Assembly: GCF_038050405.1 (NCBI RefSeq)
Contig: NZ_CP150901.1
Span: forward strand, 3,720,001 to 3,784,000
Direction: 5' to 3'
DNA from: Paraburkholderia sp. IMGN_8
GTDB lineage: Bacteria; Pseudomonadota; Gammaproteobacteria; Burkholderiales; Burkholderiaceae
Length of the DNA: 64,000 nt
The notes beneath the pieces are model-generated. The model saw only the letters and a program-made list of their open reading frames with translations. It had not been told where the DNA came from and searched no databases. Position 1 is the stretch's first letter; every line of letters begins with the position of its first letter. Made by a program: the position numbers and the translations under genes. Shown here one piece after another: positions 25,881-35,657 of the stretch.

Positions 25881-27752
25881 CTACAGCCCAAGCTGGCGCT
25901 TCATGTCAGCCCGCTTCTGATTCAGGTCCGTTAGCTCCGCGAACTCCTCCGGCGTGTGCCGGGATTGCCGCGAAAGCTGCTCCAGGCGATCGCAGTATGC
26001 GTCGTACCGCATCTTCTGAATCGCCGCTTTCAGCTCCTCTCCGACAATCCGCTCCTGCTCGCGCCGTTCCTCGATGACGGTCGCATCTTCCGGATCCTTC
26101 AGCAGTAAATCCCGGACGTTTTCATCATAGTCTAGAATTTTGCGAAAGATTTCCTCGAAAGTTGGGGCGTTTGCGCCGTTTCGCAATAGGTCGGACAGCA
26201 ACTGGAACTCCGCCGAATCGCCCAGCGCGCGCGCATGCGTCGTCACTTCCTCGAACAGTTCGCCATGTCGCGTGACGGTCAGAAGCGCCTGTTCGGCTTC
26301 TTCGTCGAGCATTGCGACAGTGCGCGGATGCATCACCAGATTGCGTAGCGTCTTTTCTTCGATACCGGTCACGCTGCGCCGGTCTTTGCGGGCCGGCGCC
26401 GAACGGGCAGCCGCCGCGATCCGGGCGTCGACCTCGCACAGCGCGGCCACTTCGTCGAACGGCACATCGAGCCGGTCGGCGAACATATGCATGATCTGCG
26501 CGCGCAGCGCATTGGCCGGCAGCGCCTGCAACAGCGGCTTGGCGTCGAACAATGCGCGGGCCTTGCCTTCGGGCTGATCCAGTTCCTTGCCGGTCAGCAC
26601 CTCGTTCAGCATGAACTGCGACAGCGGCATGGCCCGTTCGACCTGCTCGGCGAACGCCTCGGTGCCGAATTCACGCACGTAGCTATCCGGGTCGTGCTCG
26701 GACGGCAAAAACAGGAACCGGATCGTCCGGTTGTCCGCCGCATGCGGCAGGCAGGCGTCCAGCGCACGGCGCGCGGCGCGGCGGCCGGCCGAATCGCCGT
26801 CAAAACTGAAGATGACCGTATCGGTCTGGCGCATCAGTTTCTGCACATGAATCGGCGTGCAGGCCGTGCCGAGGGTGGCAACCGCGTTCTGGAACCCCAA
26901 TTGGGCCAGCGCGACCACATCCATATACCCTTCGACCACCAGCACATAGTGCTGCTCGCGAATCGCCAGCCGCGCCTCGAACAGGCCGTACAGCTCGCTG
27001 CCTTTGTTAAATAGAGGCGTTTCCGGAGAATTCAAATACTTCGGTTCACCGCTGTCCAGCACGCGGCCGCCGAAGCCGATCACCTGCCCCTTTACATTGC
27101 GTATCGGGAACATGATCCGCTCGCGAAAGCGGTCGTACCGGCGGTTCTGGCCCTGCGCGTCGGACTTCTCGCTGACAATCACCAGACCCGAGTCGACCAG
27201 CGAATCGTCCCGATAGTCCGCAAACGCGGCTTCCAGGTTTTGCCAGCCGTCCTGCGCGTAACCGAGCCCAAAACGGGCCGCGATCTCGCCGGTCAGGCCG
27301 CGCTTCTTCAGATACTGGATCGCGACCGGCGCGCCGCGCAGCTGCTTGCGGTAGAAATCGCAGGCGGTTTGCATGACGTCGGAGAGCGCGGTCGTAACAG
27401 CTTTCGAGGCCGCCGGCGCATAACCGCCGGCCCCGCCGCCGCCTCCATATCCGGGCGAAGGCTCGTTCGGCACGGTCAAACCGACCGATTGCGCCAGTTC
27501 GTTGACAGCCTCGGGGAACGTGGAGCCGACGTGCTCCATCAGGAAACCGATGGCCGTGCCATGCGCGCCGCAGCCGAAGCAATGATAAAACTGCTTAGTC
27601 GGACTAACCGTAAACGAAGGGCTTTTCTCGTTGTGAAACGGGCAAAGCCCCATGAAGTTCGCGCCGCCCTTTTTCAACTGCACAAACCGGCCGACCACGT
27701 CGACGATATCGACGCGGTTAAGCAGGTCCTGCAGGAATGACGGTGGAATCAC
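25881..27752 (-). CDS. dnaG: DNA primase
   Basis: Makes RNA primers at the replication fork. It has 623 residues with a GTG start at 27752. The N-terminal CHC2 zinc ribbon uses C37, H40, C58 and C61 (GLCPFHNEKSPSF, YHCFGCGAHG). The TOPRIM catalytic core has VLVVEGYMDVVALAQLG and FSFDGDSAGRRAARRA with the metal-binding acidic residues. The C-terminal region binds helicase DnaB. A Gly/Ala-rich linker (GYGGGGGAGGYAP) after the zinc domain is a lineage-specific insert. It lies between yqeY and rpoD, the classic operon that links replication, transcription and translation. Confidence 0.97.
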   Translation of the reverse strand: MIPPSFLQDLLNRVDIVDVVGRFVQLKKGGANFMGLCPFHNEKSPSFTVSPTKQFYHCFGCGAHGTAIGFLMEHVGSTFPEAVNELAQSVGLTVPNEPSPGYGGGGGAGGYAPAASKAVTTALSDVMQTACDFYRKQLRGAPVAIQYLKKRGLTGEIAARFGLGYAQDGWQNLEAAFADYRDDSLVDSGLVIVSEKSDAQGQNRRYDRFRERIMFPIRNVKGQVIGFGGRVLDSGEPKYLNSPETPLFNKGSELYGLFEARLAIREQHYVLVVEGYMDVVALAQLGFQNAVATLGTACTPIHVQKLMRQTDTVIFSFDGDSAGRRAARRALDACLPHAADNRTIRFLFLPSEHDPDSYVREFGTEAFAEQVERAMPLSQFMLNEVLTGKELDQPEGKARALFDAKPLLQALPANALRAQIMHMFADRLDVPFDEVAALCEVDARIAAAARSAPARKDRRSVTGIEEKTLRNLVMHPRTVAMLDEEAEQALLTVTRHGELFEEVTTHARALGDSAEFQLLSDLLRNGANAPTFEEIFRKILDYDENVRDLLLKDPEDATVIEERREQERIVGEELKAAIQKMRYDAYCDRLEQLSRQSRHTPEEFAELTDLNQKRADMKRQLGL

Positions 27753-27830
27753 AGTGAATGACGCTACCTTAAAAGCCTAAGGCTGCACGCCCCATCATGC
27801 GACGGCGCGCGCAGACCGGAAATACGGGAA

Positions 27831-28280
27831 TTACTTCGCGAGCGCGGCTTTGACTTGCGCCGAGACGGCGGTCATGTCGGCGCGGCCGGCCAACTTCGGT
27901 TTGAGCACGCCCATCACCTTGCCCATGTCTTGCGGACCGGCGGCGCCGGTTTGTGCGACCGCGGCCTGGACTTCGGCGACGATCTCCGCTTCGGACATCT
28001 GCTCCGGCATATAGGCGGACAAGATGGCCAACTCCGCCTTTTCCTTATCGGCCAGATCCGTGCGGCCAGCGGCTTCGAACTGGCTGATCGAGTCTTTGCG
28101 CTGCTTGATCATCTTGTCGATGACGGCGGTGATTGCCGTGTCGTCGAGTGTGACGCGCTCGTCGACTTCGCGTTGCTTGATCGCGGCGAGCAACAGGCGA
28201 ACGGTGCCGAGACGCTCGGTCTCACGCGCCCGCATGGCGGCTTTCATGTCGTCGTTGATCCGATCCTTGAGACTCATCAT
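27831..28280 (-). CDS. GatB/YqeY-domain protein
   Basis: A protein of 148-149 residues of the YqeY family, which resembles the tRNA-binding tail domain of the GatB amidotransferase subunit. The motifs LGTVRLLLAAIKQREVD, ILSAYMPEQMSEAEI and DMGKVMGVLKPKLAGRADM are typical. Two consecutive ATGs (28280 and 28277) are possible; AGGTGA is better spaced for the second. Its biochemical function is not established, but it sits with rpsU and dnaG in many proteobacteria. It is about 220 bases from rpsU with a terminator between, so it probably has a promoter of its own or receives readthrough. Confidence 0.92.
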   Translation of the reverse strand: MMSLKDRINDDMKAAMRARETERLGTVRLLLAAIKQREVDERVTLDDTAITAVIDKMIKQRKDSISQFEAAGRTDLADKEKAELAILSAYMPEQMSEAEIVAEVQAAVAQTGAAGPQDMGKVMGVLKPKLAGRADMTAVSAQVKAALAK

Positions 28281-28330
28281 TCACCTGAATGCGTTGGAAT
28301 TTGAAAGACCGGCAAAGCCATCTGCATCAA

Positions 28331-28368
28331 CACAAAAACCCGCTTGGGACTGCTTCCTCAAGCGGGTT
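28331..28368 (-). terminator. Terminator/attenuator downstream of rpsU
   Basis: On the minus strand AACCCGCTTG pairs with CAAGCGGGTT around a 12-base loop and is followed by TTTGTG. Located between rpsU and yqeY, it would let the ribosomal gene be expressed at a higher level than the downstream primase and sigma genes, as in the E. coli operon. Confidence 0.7.
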
Positions 28369-28502
28369 GGCGCAAATTCGCGTAGTGGATGCGACCCTGC
28401 CGGCTGGCCCGAAAGGGCCGTGTTTTCCGTGATGGCACCTGCTATGCCGCCACCGGTTGGATGTCGCCGCTCCGTTCTACGGGACCCGCGGCAACGCCAG
28501 AA

Positions 28503-28715
28503 TCAATAGAACTTCTTTGGCAACATCTGGCCACGTAGACGCTTGAAATGGCGCTTCACAGCTGCCGCTTTCTTACGTTTTCGTTCCGCCGTGGGCTTTT
28601 CGTAAAATTCGCGTGCGCGCAGTTCCGTCAGCAGCCCGTTTTTCTCCATCGTGCGTTTGAAGCGGCGCATGGCGACTTCAAACGGCTCGTTATCTTTTAC
28701 GTGGATGGTCGTCAT
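28503..28715 (-). CDS. rpsU: 30S ribosomal protein S21
   Basis: A 70-residue, Lys/Arg-rich small-subunit protein involved in translation initiation. It matches S21 end to end ([42 protein letters not shown]) and has the normal size. The ATG is at 28715. First gene of the macromolecular synthesis operon; its own terminator follows. Burkholderiales often have several S21 paralogues, so this need not be the only one in the genome. Confidence 0.97.
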   Translation of the reverse strand: MTTIHVKDNEPFEVAMRRFKRTMEKNGLLTELRAREFYEKPTAERKRKKAAAVKRHFKRLRGQMLPKKFY

Positions 28716-28783
28716 TTTTCAATAACGGAACTCTGTAAAGGTTCAGGAGTATAGCAGAGCTTTCTCACAAAGCCAGGTCGCCG

Positions 28784-30001
28784 TCAAGCCCCTCGGGCAT
28801 ACTCCGCGGCCGCCTGGCCGGCCGCCACGCCCGACGCCCAAGCCCACTGGAAGTTGTAGCCGCCGAGCCAGCCGGTCACGTCGACCGCCTCGCCGATGAA
28901 GTACAGGCCGGGCGCACGCGTGCTCATCATCGTTGCAGACGACAAGTCGCGCGTATCGATGCCGCCGCGCGTCACTTCGGCCTTGCGGTAGCCTTCGGTA
29001 CCGTTCGGGGTGAGCGTCCAGCGCGACAAAGCCTCACCGATGCGGCGCAGCGTCTTGTCCGGCAGATCGGCGACGCGTGCTTCGGCGGGAATCTGGTGGG
29101 TTTCCAGCCAGACGTGGGCAAGCCGCTGCGGCACCCATTCCGACAACAGGTTGACGATCTGGCGCTTAGTGCCGGTTTTTGCTTCCAGCAACGCCGTCGT
29201 CGCGTCCTGCTCAGGCAGCAGATTGATGTGGATCGGCTCGCCGGGCTGCCAGTAGCTCGAAATCTGCAGCACGCCCGGGCCGGACACGCCACGATGAGTG
29301 AGCAGCAGGTCTTCGTTGAACTCGGCACCGGTCTTTTTGTTGCCGGTTGCCAGTTGGACTTCCAGCGATACGCCGGACAGCGCCGCGAACGGCTCCCAAT
29401 CGGCGGGGGCAAATGTCAACGGAACGAGCGCCGGGCGGGTATCGATCAGCTTGTGGCCGAATTGCTTGGCGAGCCGGTAGGCAAAGTCCGTCGCGCCGAT
29501 TTTGGGGATCGACAAGCCACCGGTCGCCACCACCAGCGCGCGCGCGGAAATCGAACCCGACTGCGTGTCCAGCGTGAAGCCGTCCGCGGCGCCCTGGCGC
29601 ACCTGCTCGACCGCGAGCGGCGCGCGCCATGCGACGCGGCCGGCGTCGCACTCGCTCTTCAGCACGTTGATGACGGCATCGCTCGACTGGTCGCAGAACA
29701 GCTGGCCCCTGTGCTTCTCGTGCCACGTCACGTGATGACGCTTGAGCAGCGCCATGAAGTCGCGCGGCGTATAGCGCGCCAATGCCGAACGGCAAAAATG
29801 GGGGTTGGCCGACAGATAATTGGCCGGCCCGGCGTACAGATTCGTGAAGTTGCAGCGGCCACCGCCGGAGATGCGAATTTTCTCTGCCAGGCGTTGCGAG
29901 TGGTCGATCAGCACCACGCGACGGCCGAGTTGCCCGGCCACCGCCGCGCACATCATGCCGGCCGCGCCCGCGCCGATTACCGCGATATCGAAGGATTCCA
30001 T
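28784..30001 (-). CDS. HI0933/YhiN-family FAD-dependent oxidoreductase
   Basis: Flavoprotein of 405 residues with an N-terminal FAD-binding Rossmann motif ([19 protein letters not shown]), the family signature [13 protein letters not shown] and a C-terminal FAD-contact segment ([20 protein letters not shown]). It is cytosolic, without signal peptide. The reaction of this widespread family is not established; an NAD(P)H-linked role is often assumed. It follows rpsU upstream on the same strand and is divergent from tsaD with 121 bases between, a probable shared promoter region. Confidence 0.88.
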   Translation of the reverse strand: MESFDIAVIGAGAAGMMCAAVAGQLGRRVVLIDHSQRLAEKIRISGGGRCNFTNLYAGPANYLSANPHFCRSALARYTPRDFMALLKRHHVTWHEKHRGQLFCDQSSDAVINVLKSECDAGRVAWRAPLAVEQVRQGAADGFTLDTQSGSISARALVVATGGLSIPKIGATDFAYRLAKQFGHKLIDTRPALVPLTFAPADWEPFAALSGVSLEVQLATGNKKTGAEFNEDLLLTHRGVSGPGVLQISSYWQPGEPIHINLLPEQDATTALLEAKTGTKRQIVNLLSEWVPQRLAHVWLETHQIPAEARVADLPDKTLRRIGEALSRWTLTPNGTEGYRKAEVTRGGIDTRDLSSATMMSTRAPGLYFIGEAVDVTGWLGGYNFQWAWASGVAAGQAAAEYARGA

Positions 30002-30122
30002 GGGGTCGCATTGTACCTGCGCGCCTGCGTGCTCTTACCCGCACTGCTATACTTTGAGGCTTGCCTTTTCACTTTCCGGGCGCCCGGACTCAGTCCACCG
30101 CGCCCGCCCAAGCCCACCAATC

Positions 30123-31151
30123 ATGCTCGTTCTCGGCATCGAAAGCTCCTGCGACGAAACCGGTCTCGCGCTCTACGACACAGAGCGCGGTCTGCTCGCG
30201 CACGCGCTGCATTCGCAAATTGCGATGCACCGCGAATATGGCGGCGTGGTGCCTGAACTGGCTTCGCGCGACCATATTCGTCGCGCGCTGCCGTTGCTCG
30301 AAGAAGTGCTGGAGCGCTCCGGCGCGGCGCGCAGCGACATCGACGCGATCGCGTATACGCAAGGGCCGGGACTCGCAGGCGCGCTGCTGGTAGGCGCAAG
30401 CGTCGCGAATGCGCTGGCCATGGCGTGGGACAAGCCGACCATCGGCATCCACCATCTCGAAGGGCACTTGCTGTCGCCGTTGCTGGTGGATGAGCCGCCG
30501 CCGTTCCCGTTCGTCGCGCTGCTCGTCTCGGGTGGTCATACACAACTGATGCGCGTGACGGATGTGGGCGTCTACGAGACGCTCGGCGAAACGCTGGACG
30601 ACGCTGCCGGCGAAGCGTTCGACAAAACCGCCAAGCTGCTCGGTCTCGGCTACCCGGGTGGACCGGAAGTCTCGCGGATGGCGGAATTCGGCACGCCTGG
30701 CGCGGTCGTGCTGCCACGCCCGATGTTGCACTCCGGCGACCTCGATTTCAGCTTCAGCGGCTTGAAGACCGCTGTCCTCACGCATGCGAAGAAGCTCGGT
30801 GGCGCAAACATCTGCGAACAGGCGAAAGCGGATCTGGCGCGCGGCTTCGTCGACGCGGCGGTGGACGTGTTGGCAGCAAAATCGCTGGCCGCACTCAAGC
30901 GGACCAAACTCAATCGGCTCGTGGTGGCAGGCGGCGTAGGCGCGAACCGGCAACTGCGCGAGGCGCTTTCGGCAGCGGCCAAGAAGCGCAATTTTTACGT
31001 GCACTACCCGGACTTGTCGCTGTGTACGGACAACGGTGCAATGATCGCATTGGCCGGTGCTTTGAGGCTGCAACGCTGGCCCGATCAATCGGGTAAAGAC
31101 TACGCGTTCACGGTCAAGCCACGCTGGGATCTGACTTCCCTCGCACGCTAA
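30123..31151 (+). CDS. tsaD: tRNA N6-adenosine threonylcarbamoyltransferase TsaD
   Basis: Transfers the threonylcarbamoyl group to A37 of tRNAs that read ANN codons, in complex with TsaB and TsaE. It has 342 residues from the ATG at 30123, which gives the conserved start [14 protein letters not shown]. The metal-binding HLEGH is present, along with [24 protein letters not shown] and [13 protein letters not shown]. The length is normal. It stands alone on the plus strand, divergent from the flavoprotein gene and convergent with folE2. Confidence 0.97.
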   Translation: MLVLGIESSCDETGLALYDTERGLLAHALHSQIAMHREYGGVVPELASRDHIRRALPLLEEVLERSGAARSDIDAIAYTQGPGLAGALLVGASVANALAMAWDKPTIGIHHLEGHLLSPLLVDEPPPFPFVALLVSGGHTQLMRVTDVGVYETLGETLDDAAGEAFDKTAKLLGLGYPGGPEVSRMAEFGTPGAVVLPRPMLHSGDLDFSFSGLKTAVLTHAKKLGGANICEQAKADLARGFVDAAVDVLAAKSLAALKRTKLNRLVVAGGVGANRQLREALSAAAKKRNFYVHYPDLSLCTDNGAMIALAGALRLQRWPDQSGKDYAFTVKPRWDLTSLAR

Positions 31152-31170
31152 GCTTCACAGCGATGCCGTA

Positions 31171-31204
31171 AAAAAGCCGCGTCGAAAAGCGGCTATTTTA
31201 TTAA
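31171..31204. terminator. Bidirectional terminator between tsaD and folE2
   Basis: Stem AGCCGC/GCGGCT with an 8-base loop (GTCGAAAA), an A-tract on the left and ATTTTATT on the right. It lies in the 77-base space between convergent tsaD and folE2, so it can serve both strands. Confidence 0.75.
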
Positions 31205-31228
31205 AACAAGCAAAGCTAGCGAGCAGTA

Positions 31229-32035
31229 TCAAGCCGCCCGCTTATCCCGCTCGATCACCGCGTAAGCGCTGTGATTGTGAATCGATTCGAAGTTCTCAGC
31301 TTCGAGCACATACGCGACGATCCGCTCATCCGCATTCAGACGCTGCGCAACATCGCGCACCAGGTCTTCGACAAACTTGGGATTTTCATACGCACGCTCG
31401 GTGACGAACTTCTCGTCCGGGCGCTTCAGCAAGCCCCACAGTTCGCACGACGCTTCTTCTTCAGCGATGCAAATCAGTTCTTCCACCGCGACGTCACCTG
31501 CCAGCTCGGCGTTGATCGTCACGTGCGAGCGCTGGTTGTGCGCGCCGTATTGAGAAATTTTCTTCGAGCAGGGGCACAGGCTCGTGACCGGCACCAGCAC
31601 CTTGAGGAACAGACGCGTCGCGCCGTTGCGGGTCTCGCCCGTCAACGTCACTTCGTAGTCGAGCAGGCTTTGCACGCCCGACACCGGCGCGGTCTTGTTC
31701 ACGAAGTACGGGAACGACACCTCGATGCGGCCCGCCTCGGCTTCGAGCTTTTCGAGCATCGCGGCGAGCATCGTGCGGAAGGTTGCCGGTGCAAGCGGCG
31801 CCTTGTTCTCTTCGAGCAGCGCCACGAAGCGCGACATGTGTGTGCCCTTCTGATCAGCCGGAAGATGCACGTCGAGATTCCACGTACCCACCGTCGGCTG
31901 CACGTCGCCGCCTTGCGTACGCACCGTCAGCGGATGACGAACTGCCTTGACGCCGACCCGCTGGATAGGGATCTGACGCGTATCCGGCGTGCTTTGCACG
32001 TCGGGCATCACAAAGGCGGGGTTCATCTGGTTCAT
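31229..32035 (-). CDS. folE2: GTP cyclohydrolase FolE2
   Basis: Zinc-independent type IB GTP cyclohydrolase that makes 7,8-dihydroneopterin triphosphate for folate (and queuosine) synthesis. It has 268 residues from the ATG at 32035, preceded by GAGGA. Signatures are [32 protein letters not shown] with the catalytic Cys, and [12 protein letters not shown] at the C-terminus. It follows dxs by about 150 bases in the same orientation, separated by two hairpins. FolE2 often replaces the zinc enzyme under zinc limitation, but no zinc-regulator site was recognised upstream. Confidence 0.95.
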   Translation of the reverse strand: MNQMNPAFVMPDVQSTPDTRQIPIQRVGVKAVRHPLTVRTQGGDVQPTVGTWNLDVHLPADQKGTHMSRFVALLEENKAPLAPATFRTMLAAMLEKLEAEAGRIEVSFPYFVNKTAPVSGVQSLLDYEVTLTGETRNGATRLFLKVLVPVTSLCPCSKKISQYGAHNQRSHVTINAELAGDVAVEELICIAEEEASCELWGLLKRPDEKFVTERAYENPKFVEDLVRDVAQRLNADERIVAYVLEAENFESIHNHSAYAVIERDKRAA

Positions 32036-32079
32036 TCTTTTGTCCTCAGCGGCCGTGCGGATCAGGGCACGCAACGGCG

Positions 32080-32125
32080 AACGCCGGCCCCTGCCGGCGT
32101 TGGATGATGGACCCGAAGGTCCATC
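32080..32125 (-). promoter_or_regulatory. Two adjacent hairpins between dxs and folE2, one with a UUCG loop
   Basis: At 32106-32125 the minus strand reads an 8-bp stem (GATGGACC/GGTCCATC) closed by a TTCG tetraloop, an exceptionally stable RNA hairpin. At 32080-32101 follows a 9-bp stem AACGCCGGC/GCCGGCGTT. Neither has a T-run, so they are more likely mRNA-stabilising or attenuating than classical terminators. Confidence 0.45.
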
Positions 32126-32189
32126 GATTCAAGTTGGAGATTGCTATGGCCGCCATAGCATCGCGGCGACACAACGATCGGCGGCGAAA

Positions 32190-34097
32190 TTACGCGACGC
32201 GTTTCACCGACGACTGACCGGCGGCCGTGCCGCTCGAGAGAAAGCGCTCGCGGATCGACTTGGCAATGCCCGCGCTGTCCAGACCGCATTGAGCGAGCAG
32301 CTTGGCCGGATCCCCATGATCGATGAACCGATCCGGGAGGCCCAATTGTAGTACGGGTCGCATAACCCCACTGGCAAGCAGGGCTTCGACGCAGGCCGAA
32401 CCCGCGCCACCCATCACGCAGCCTTCTTCGACCGTGACGATGGCGTCGTGCGTTTCGGCCAGTTGGCGGACCAGATCGGCGTCCAGCGGCTTGACGAAGC
32501 GCATGTTGGCCACGGTTGCATCCAGTTGTTCGGCAGCCGCCAGCGACGGCGCCACCATCGTGCCGAACGCGAGGATCGCAATCCGCTTGCCGGCCGGCTG
32601 CGACGTTTCGCGACGGATCTCGCCCTTGCCGAGCGGCAGCGCCGTCATCTGCTTGACGGTCGCCACACCAGCGCCGGCGCCGCGCGGATAACGCACCGCC
32701 GTCGGGTTCGGTTGCTGCAAAGCGGTGAACAGCATCTGGCGGCATTCGTTTTCGTCCGACGCGGCCATCACCGTCATGTTCGGGATACAGCGCAGGAACG
32801 CCAGATCGTAGGCGCCCGCGTGTGTTGCGCCGTCCGCGCCGACCAGACCCGCGCGGTCGATTGCGAACACCACCGGCAGATTCTGCAGCGCGACGTCGTG
32901 AATCAACTGATCGTAAGCACGTTGCAGGAAGGTCGAGTAGATCGCGACAACCGGTTTCATGCCGTCCGCAGCGAGGCCGCCGGCGAAGGTCACTGCGTGC
33001 TGCTCGGCGATGCCGACGTCGAAGTAACGATCCGGGAAACGCTTTTCGAACTCGACCATGCCCGAGCCTTCACGCATGGCCGGCGTAATGCCGACCACGC
33101 GCGGGTCCAATTCGGCCGCGTCGCACAGCCATTCGCCGAACACCTGCGTATAGGTCTTCTTCGACGGCGTGGTTGCAGGCTTGATGCCCTCGGCCGGATT
33201 GAACTTCCCCGGGCCGTGGTACAGCACCGGATCGGCTTCGGCCAGCTTGTAGCCCTGGCCTTTCTTCGTGACGACGTGCAGGAATTGCGGACCACGCAGT
33301 TCCTTGATGTTTTGCAGCGTCGGGATCAGCGAATCGAGATCGTGACCGTCGATCGGACCGATGTAGTTGAAGCCGAATTCTTCGAACAACGTGGCCGGCA
33401 CGATCATGCCCTTCGCGTGCTCTTCGAGCTTACGGGCGAGATCGAGCATTGGCGGGGCGACGCGCAGCACGCGTTCGACGCCCGCACGCGCGGCAGCGTA
33501 GAAGCGGCCCGACATCAGACGCGCCAGATGGCGATTCAGCGCGCCGACCGGCGGCGAGATCGACATGTCGTTGTCGTTCAGGATGACCAGCAGCGGCACG
33601 TCGTCTTCGACGCCGGCGTTGTTCATAGCCTCGAAGGCCATGCCGGCCGTCATCGCGCCGTCGCCGATCACCGCGATGCCCATGCGATTCTCACCCTGCA
33701 GCTTGCTGGCGATTGCCATGCCGAGCGCAGCGGAGATCGAGGTGCTGGAGTGCGCGGTGCCGAAGGTGTCGTATTCCGACTCGTCGCGCTTCGGGAAACC
33801 CGAGATGCCGCCGAGCTGACGCAGCGTGTGCATCTGGTCGCGGCGGCCAGTCAGGATCTTGTGCGGATAGGTTTGATGGCCGACGTCCCAGACGATCCGG
33901 TCACGCGGCGTGTCGAACACGTAGTGCAGCGCAATGGTCAACTCGACCGTGCCGAGGTTGGACGAGAGATGGCCGCCCGTCTGCGATACGCTGTCGAGCA
34001 CAAAAGCACGCAACTCGTCGGCAAGCGGTTGCAATTGGCGGCGATCGAGACGGCGCAGGGCCGCCGGGTCGTCGATGGTTTTCAGCAAGTCGTACAT
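32190..34097 (-). CDS. dxs: 1-deoxy-D-xylulose-5-phosphate synthase
   Basis: Thiamine-diphosphate enzyme that joins pyruvate and glyceraldehyde-3-phosphate, the first step of the MEP isoprenoid pathway. It has 635 residues from the ATG at 34097 ([18 protein letters not shown]). TPP/metal motifs [18 protein letters not shown] and [14 protein letters not shown] are intact, as are the transketolase segments [15 protein letters not shown] and [17 protein letters not shown]. It lies downstream of xseB-ispA on the same strand with an 86-base gap, the common xseB-ispA-dxs arrangement supplying isoprenoids for quinones and undecaprenyl phosphate. Confidence 0.97.
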   Translation of the reverse strand: MYDLLKTIDDPAALRRLDRRQLQPLADELRAFVLDSVSQTGGHLSSNLGTVELTIALHYVFDTPRDRIVWDVGHQTYPHKILTGRRDQMHTLRQLGGISGFPKRDESEYDTFGTAHSSTSISAALGMAIASKLQGENRMGIAVIGDGAMTAGMAFEAMNNAGVEDDVPLLVILNDNDMSISPPVGALNRHLARLMSGRFYAAARAGVERVLRVAPPMLDLARKLEEHAKGMIVPATLFEEFGFNYIGPIDGHDLDSLIPTLQNIKELRGPQFLHVVTKKGQGYKLAEADPVLYHGPGKFNPAEGIKPATTPSKKTYTQVFGEWLCDAAELDPRVVGITPAMREGSGMVEFEKRFPDRYFDVGIAEQHAVTFAGGLAADGMKPVVAIYSTFLQRAYDQLIHDVALQNLPVVFAIDRAGLVGADGATHAGAYDLAFLRCIPNMTVMAASDENECRQMLFTALQQPNPTAVRYPRGAGAGVATVKQMTALPLGKGEIRRETSQPAGKRIAILAFGTMVAPSLAAAEQLDATVANMRFVKPLDADLVRQLAETHDAIVTVEEGCVMGGAGSACVEALLASGVMRPVLQLGLPDRFIDHGDPAKLLAQCGLDSAGIAKSIRERFLSSGTAAGQSSVKRVA

Positions 34098-34183
34098 CGT
34101 CGTTCCATTGTAGGAAAACTTACGCGCCCGCACTTCATACATGCACCTCGTAGCGGGAGGTGCGCGGCGGCGGGCTTTCGCGT

Positions 34184-35065
34184 TCAGCTAACCCGGTTCA
34201 CCACCAGGTCGGCCAATTCGGCAAGACGCTGCGCGCGCGCGCCAAACGGCGCGATCGCGGCGTGGGCGTCGGCGCGCAGTTGTGCAGCGAGCGCGCGCGA
34301 TGCATCCAGCCCAATAATCGATACGTAGGTCGGCTTGCCGTCCTTCGCATCTTTACCTGCCGTCTTGCCGAGCGTCGCGGAATCGGTCGTCACGTCGAGA
34401 ATATCGTCGACGACCTGAAACGCGAGGCCGACAGCGGCCGCATACGCATCGAGCGAACGCATTGCGTCCGCACTCGGCGTTTCGCCCGCCAGCGCGCCCA
34501 TGCGCACCGCAGCACGCAGCAAGGCGCCGGTTTTCATCCGGTGCATGGTTTCCAGTTGCGCGCGCGTCAGCGTGTGGCCGACGCTCGCCAGGTCGATGGC
34601 CTGGCCGCCGCACATGCCGATCGAGCCGCTCGCGAGAGCCAGTTCACGCACGAGCGATGCCTGCTGCGCCGGGGCCAATACGTCCGACGTCAGCGCAACA
34701 AAAGCCTGAGATTGCAGCGCGTCGCCGACCAGCAAGGCCGTGGCTTCGTCATATTTGACGTGCACCGTGGGCTTGCCGCGACGCAGCGCGTCGTCGTCCA
34801 TGCATGGCATGTCGTCATGCACGAGCGAATAGACGTGGATCATTTCCAGCGCCGCCGCCGCCGCATCGAGGCATTCAGCGCGCGCGCCGGTCAGCTCGCC
34901 GGCCGCGTGGCACAGCAGCGGGCGAACCCGCTTGCCGCCGCCCAGCACCGCATAGCGCATGGCTTCGTGCAGTTGTGCCGGCTCGGTCGCTTGCGTGGGC
35001 AAATAATGTTCTAGTGCCGCTTCGACGCGTTCGAGCACCGAGCGCGTCCATTGTTCGAATGTCAT
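34184..35065 (-). CDS. ispA: Farnesyl diphosphate synthase
   Basis: Condenses isopentenyl diphosphate with dimethylallyl and geranyl diphosphate to make farnesyl diphosphate. It has 293 residues. The first aspartate-rich motif is DDMPCMDDD in [19 protein letters not shown] and the second is [21 protein letters not shown] binds the allylic/homoallylic substrate. The ATG at 35065 overlaps the xseB stop as ATGA, so translation is coupled. It is the middle gene of xseB-ispA-dxs. Confidence 0.96.
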   Translation of the reverse strand: MTFEQWTRSVLERVEAALEHYLPTQATEPAQLHEAMRYAVLGGGKRVRPLLCHAAGELTGARAECLDAAAAALEMIHVYSLVHDDMPCMDDDALRRGKPTVHVKYDEATALLVGDALQSQAFVALTSDVLAPAQQASLVRELALASGSIGMCGGQAIDLASVGHTLTRAQLETMHRMKTGALLRAAVRMGALAGETPSADAMRSLDAYAAAVGLAFQVVDDILDVTTDSATLGKTAGKDAKDGKPTYVSIIGLDASRALAAQLRADAHAAIAPFGARAQRLAELADLVVNRVS

Positions 35066-35370
35066 AGGTCGTCCCCGCTTTCTGTAGCGGCTGTGCCTGC
35101 GCTATTCACGGGCAGCGGCTTGAGCGTCTCGCCATCGAGCACGCGCACCTGCTGCTCGACCTTCTCGAGCTGCTGCTGGCAAAACGCCACGAGGGCCGCG
35201 CCGCGCCGGTAGGCGGTGAGCGATTCTTCGAGGCTCAGACTGCCGCCCTCCATCAGCGCGACCAGCCCTTCCAGCTCCGCCTGGGCCGCCTCGTAGTTCT
35301 CGGGCAGCGGCGTGGTGTCGACGCCCTCAGCAGGCGCGGCAGCAGTATCCTTCGATGCGGTCTTCGCCAT
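35062..35370 (-). CDS. xseB: Exodeoxyribonuclease VII small subunit
   Basis: Small subunit of the single-strand-specific exonuclease VII. It has 102 residues with the family core NYEAAQAELEGLVALMEGG, SLSLEESLTAYRRGAAL and CQQQLEKVEQQV, a helical coiled region that binds the large subunit XseA. The Ala/Thr-rich ends are variable. The ATG at 35370 is preferred over a longer start at 35382. It leads the xseB-ispA-dxs operon and is divergent from the Rieske oxygenase gene. Confidence 0.93.
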   Translation of the reverse strand: MAKTASKDTAAAPAEGVDTTPLPENYEAAQAELEGLVALMEGGSLSLEESLTAYRRGAALVAFCQQQLEKVEQQVRVLDGETLKPLPVNSAGTAATESGDDL

Positions 35371-35657
35371 GAATAGTCGCAAAATTAAAACAAGTCGGAC
35401 ATTCTACGGCAAAAGCGACATTTCCGATCCGCTCGCCGCCCCGCGCCCCGCCTTTGCCCTCCACACCCTGCCCCCAGTTTCGCAGAAAAATATCTGTAGG
35501 TCTGCGGCGAAAACCGCGAACTTCCTTGACATTTTTGACCCAAATCAGTCACTTAAGCGCCCCAAGCAGGGGGAAACGGGTATAATCTCGGGCTCCCTAA
35601 ATCGAATCTTCGATGGTTGGGTTGTTCACTGCTTTCACGTCTTCATCGGGAGTGGGA

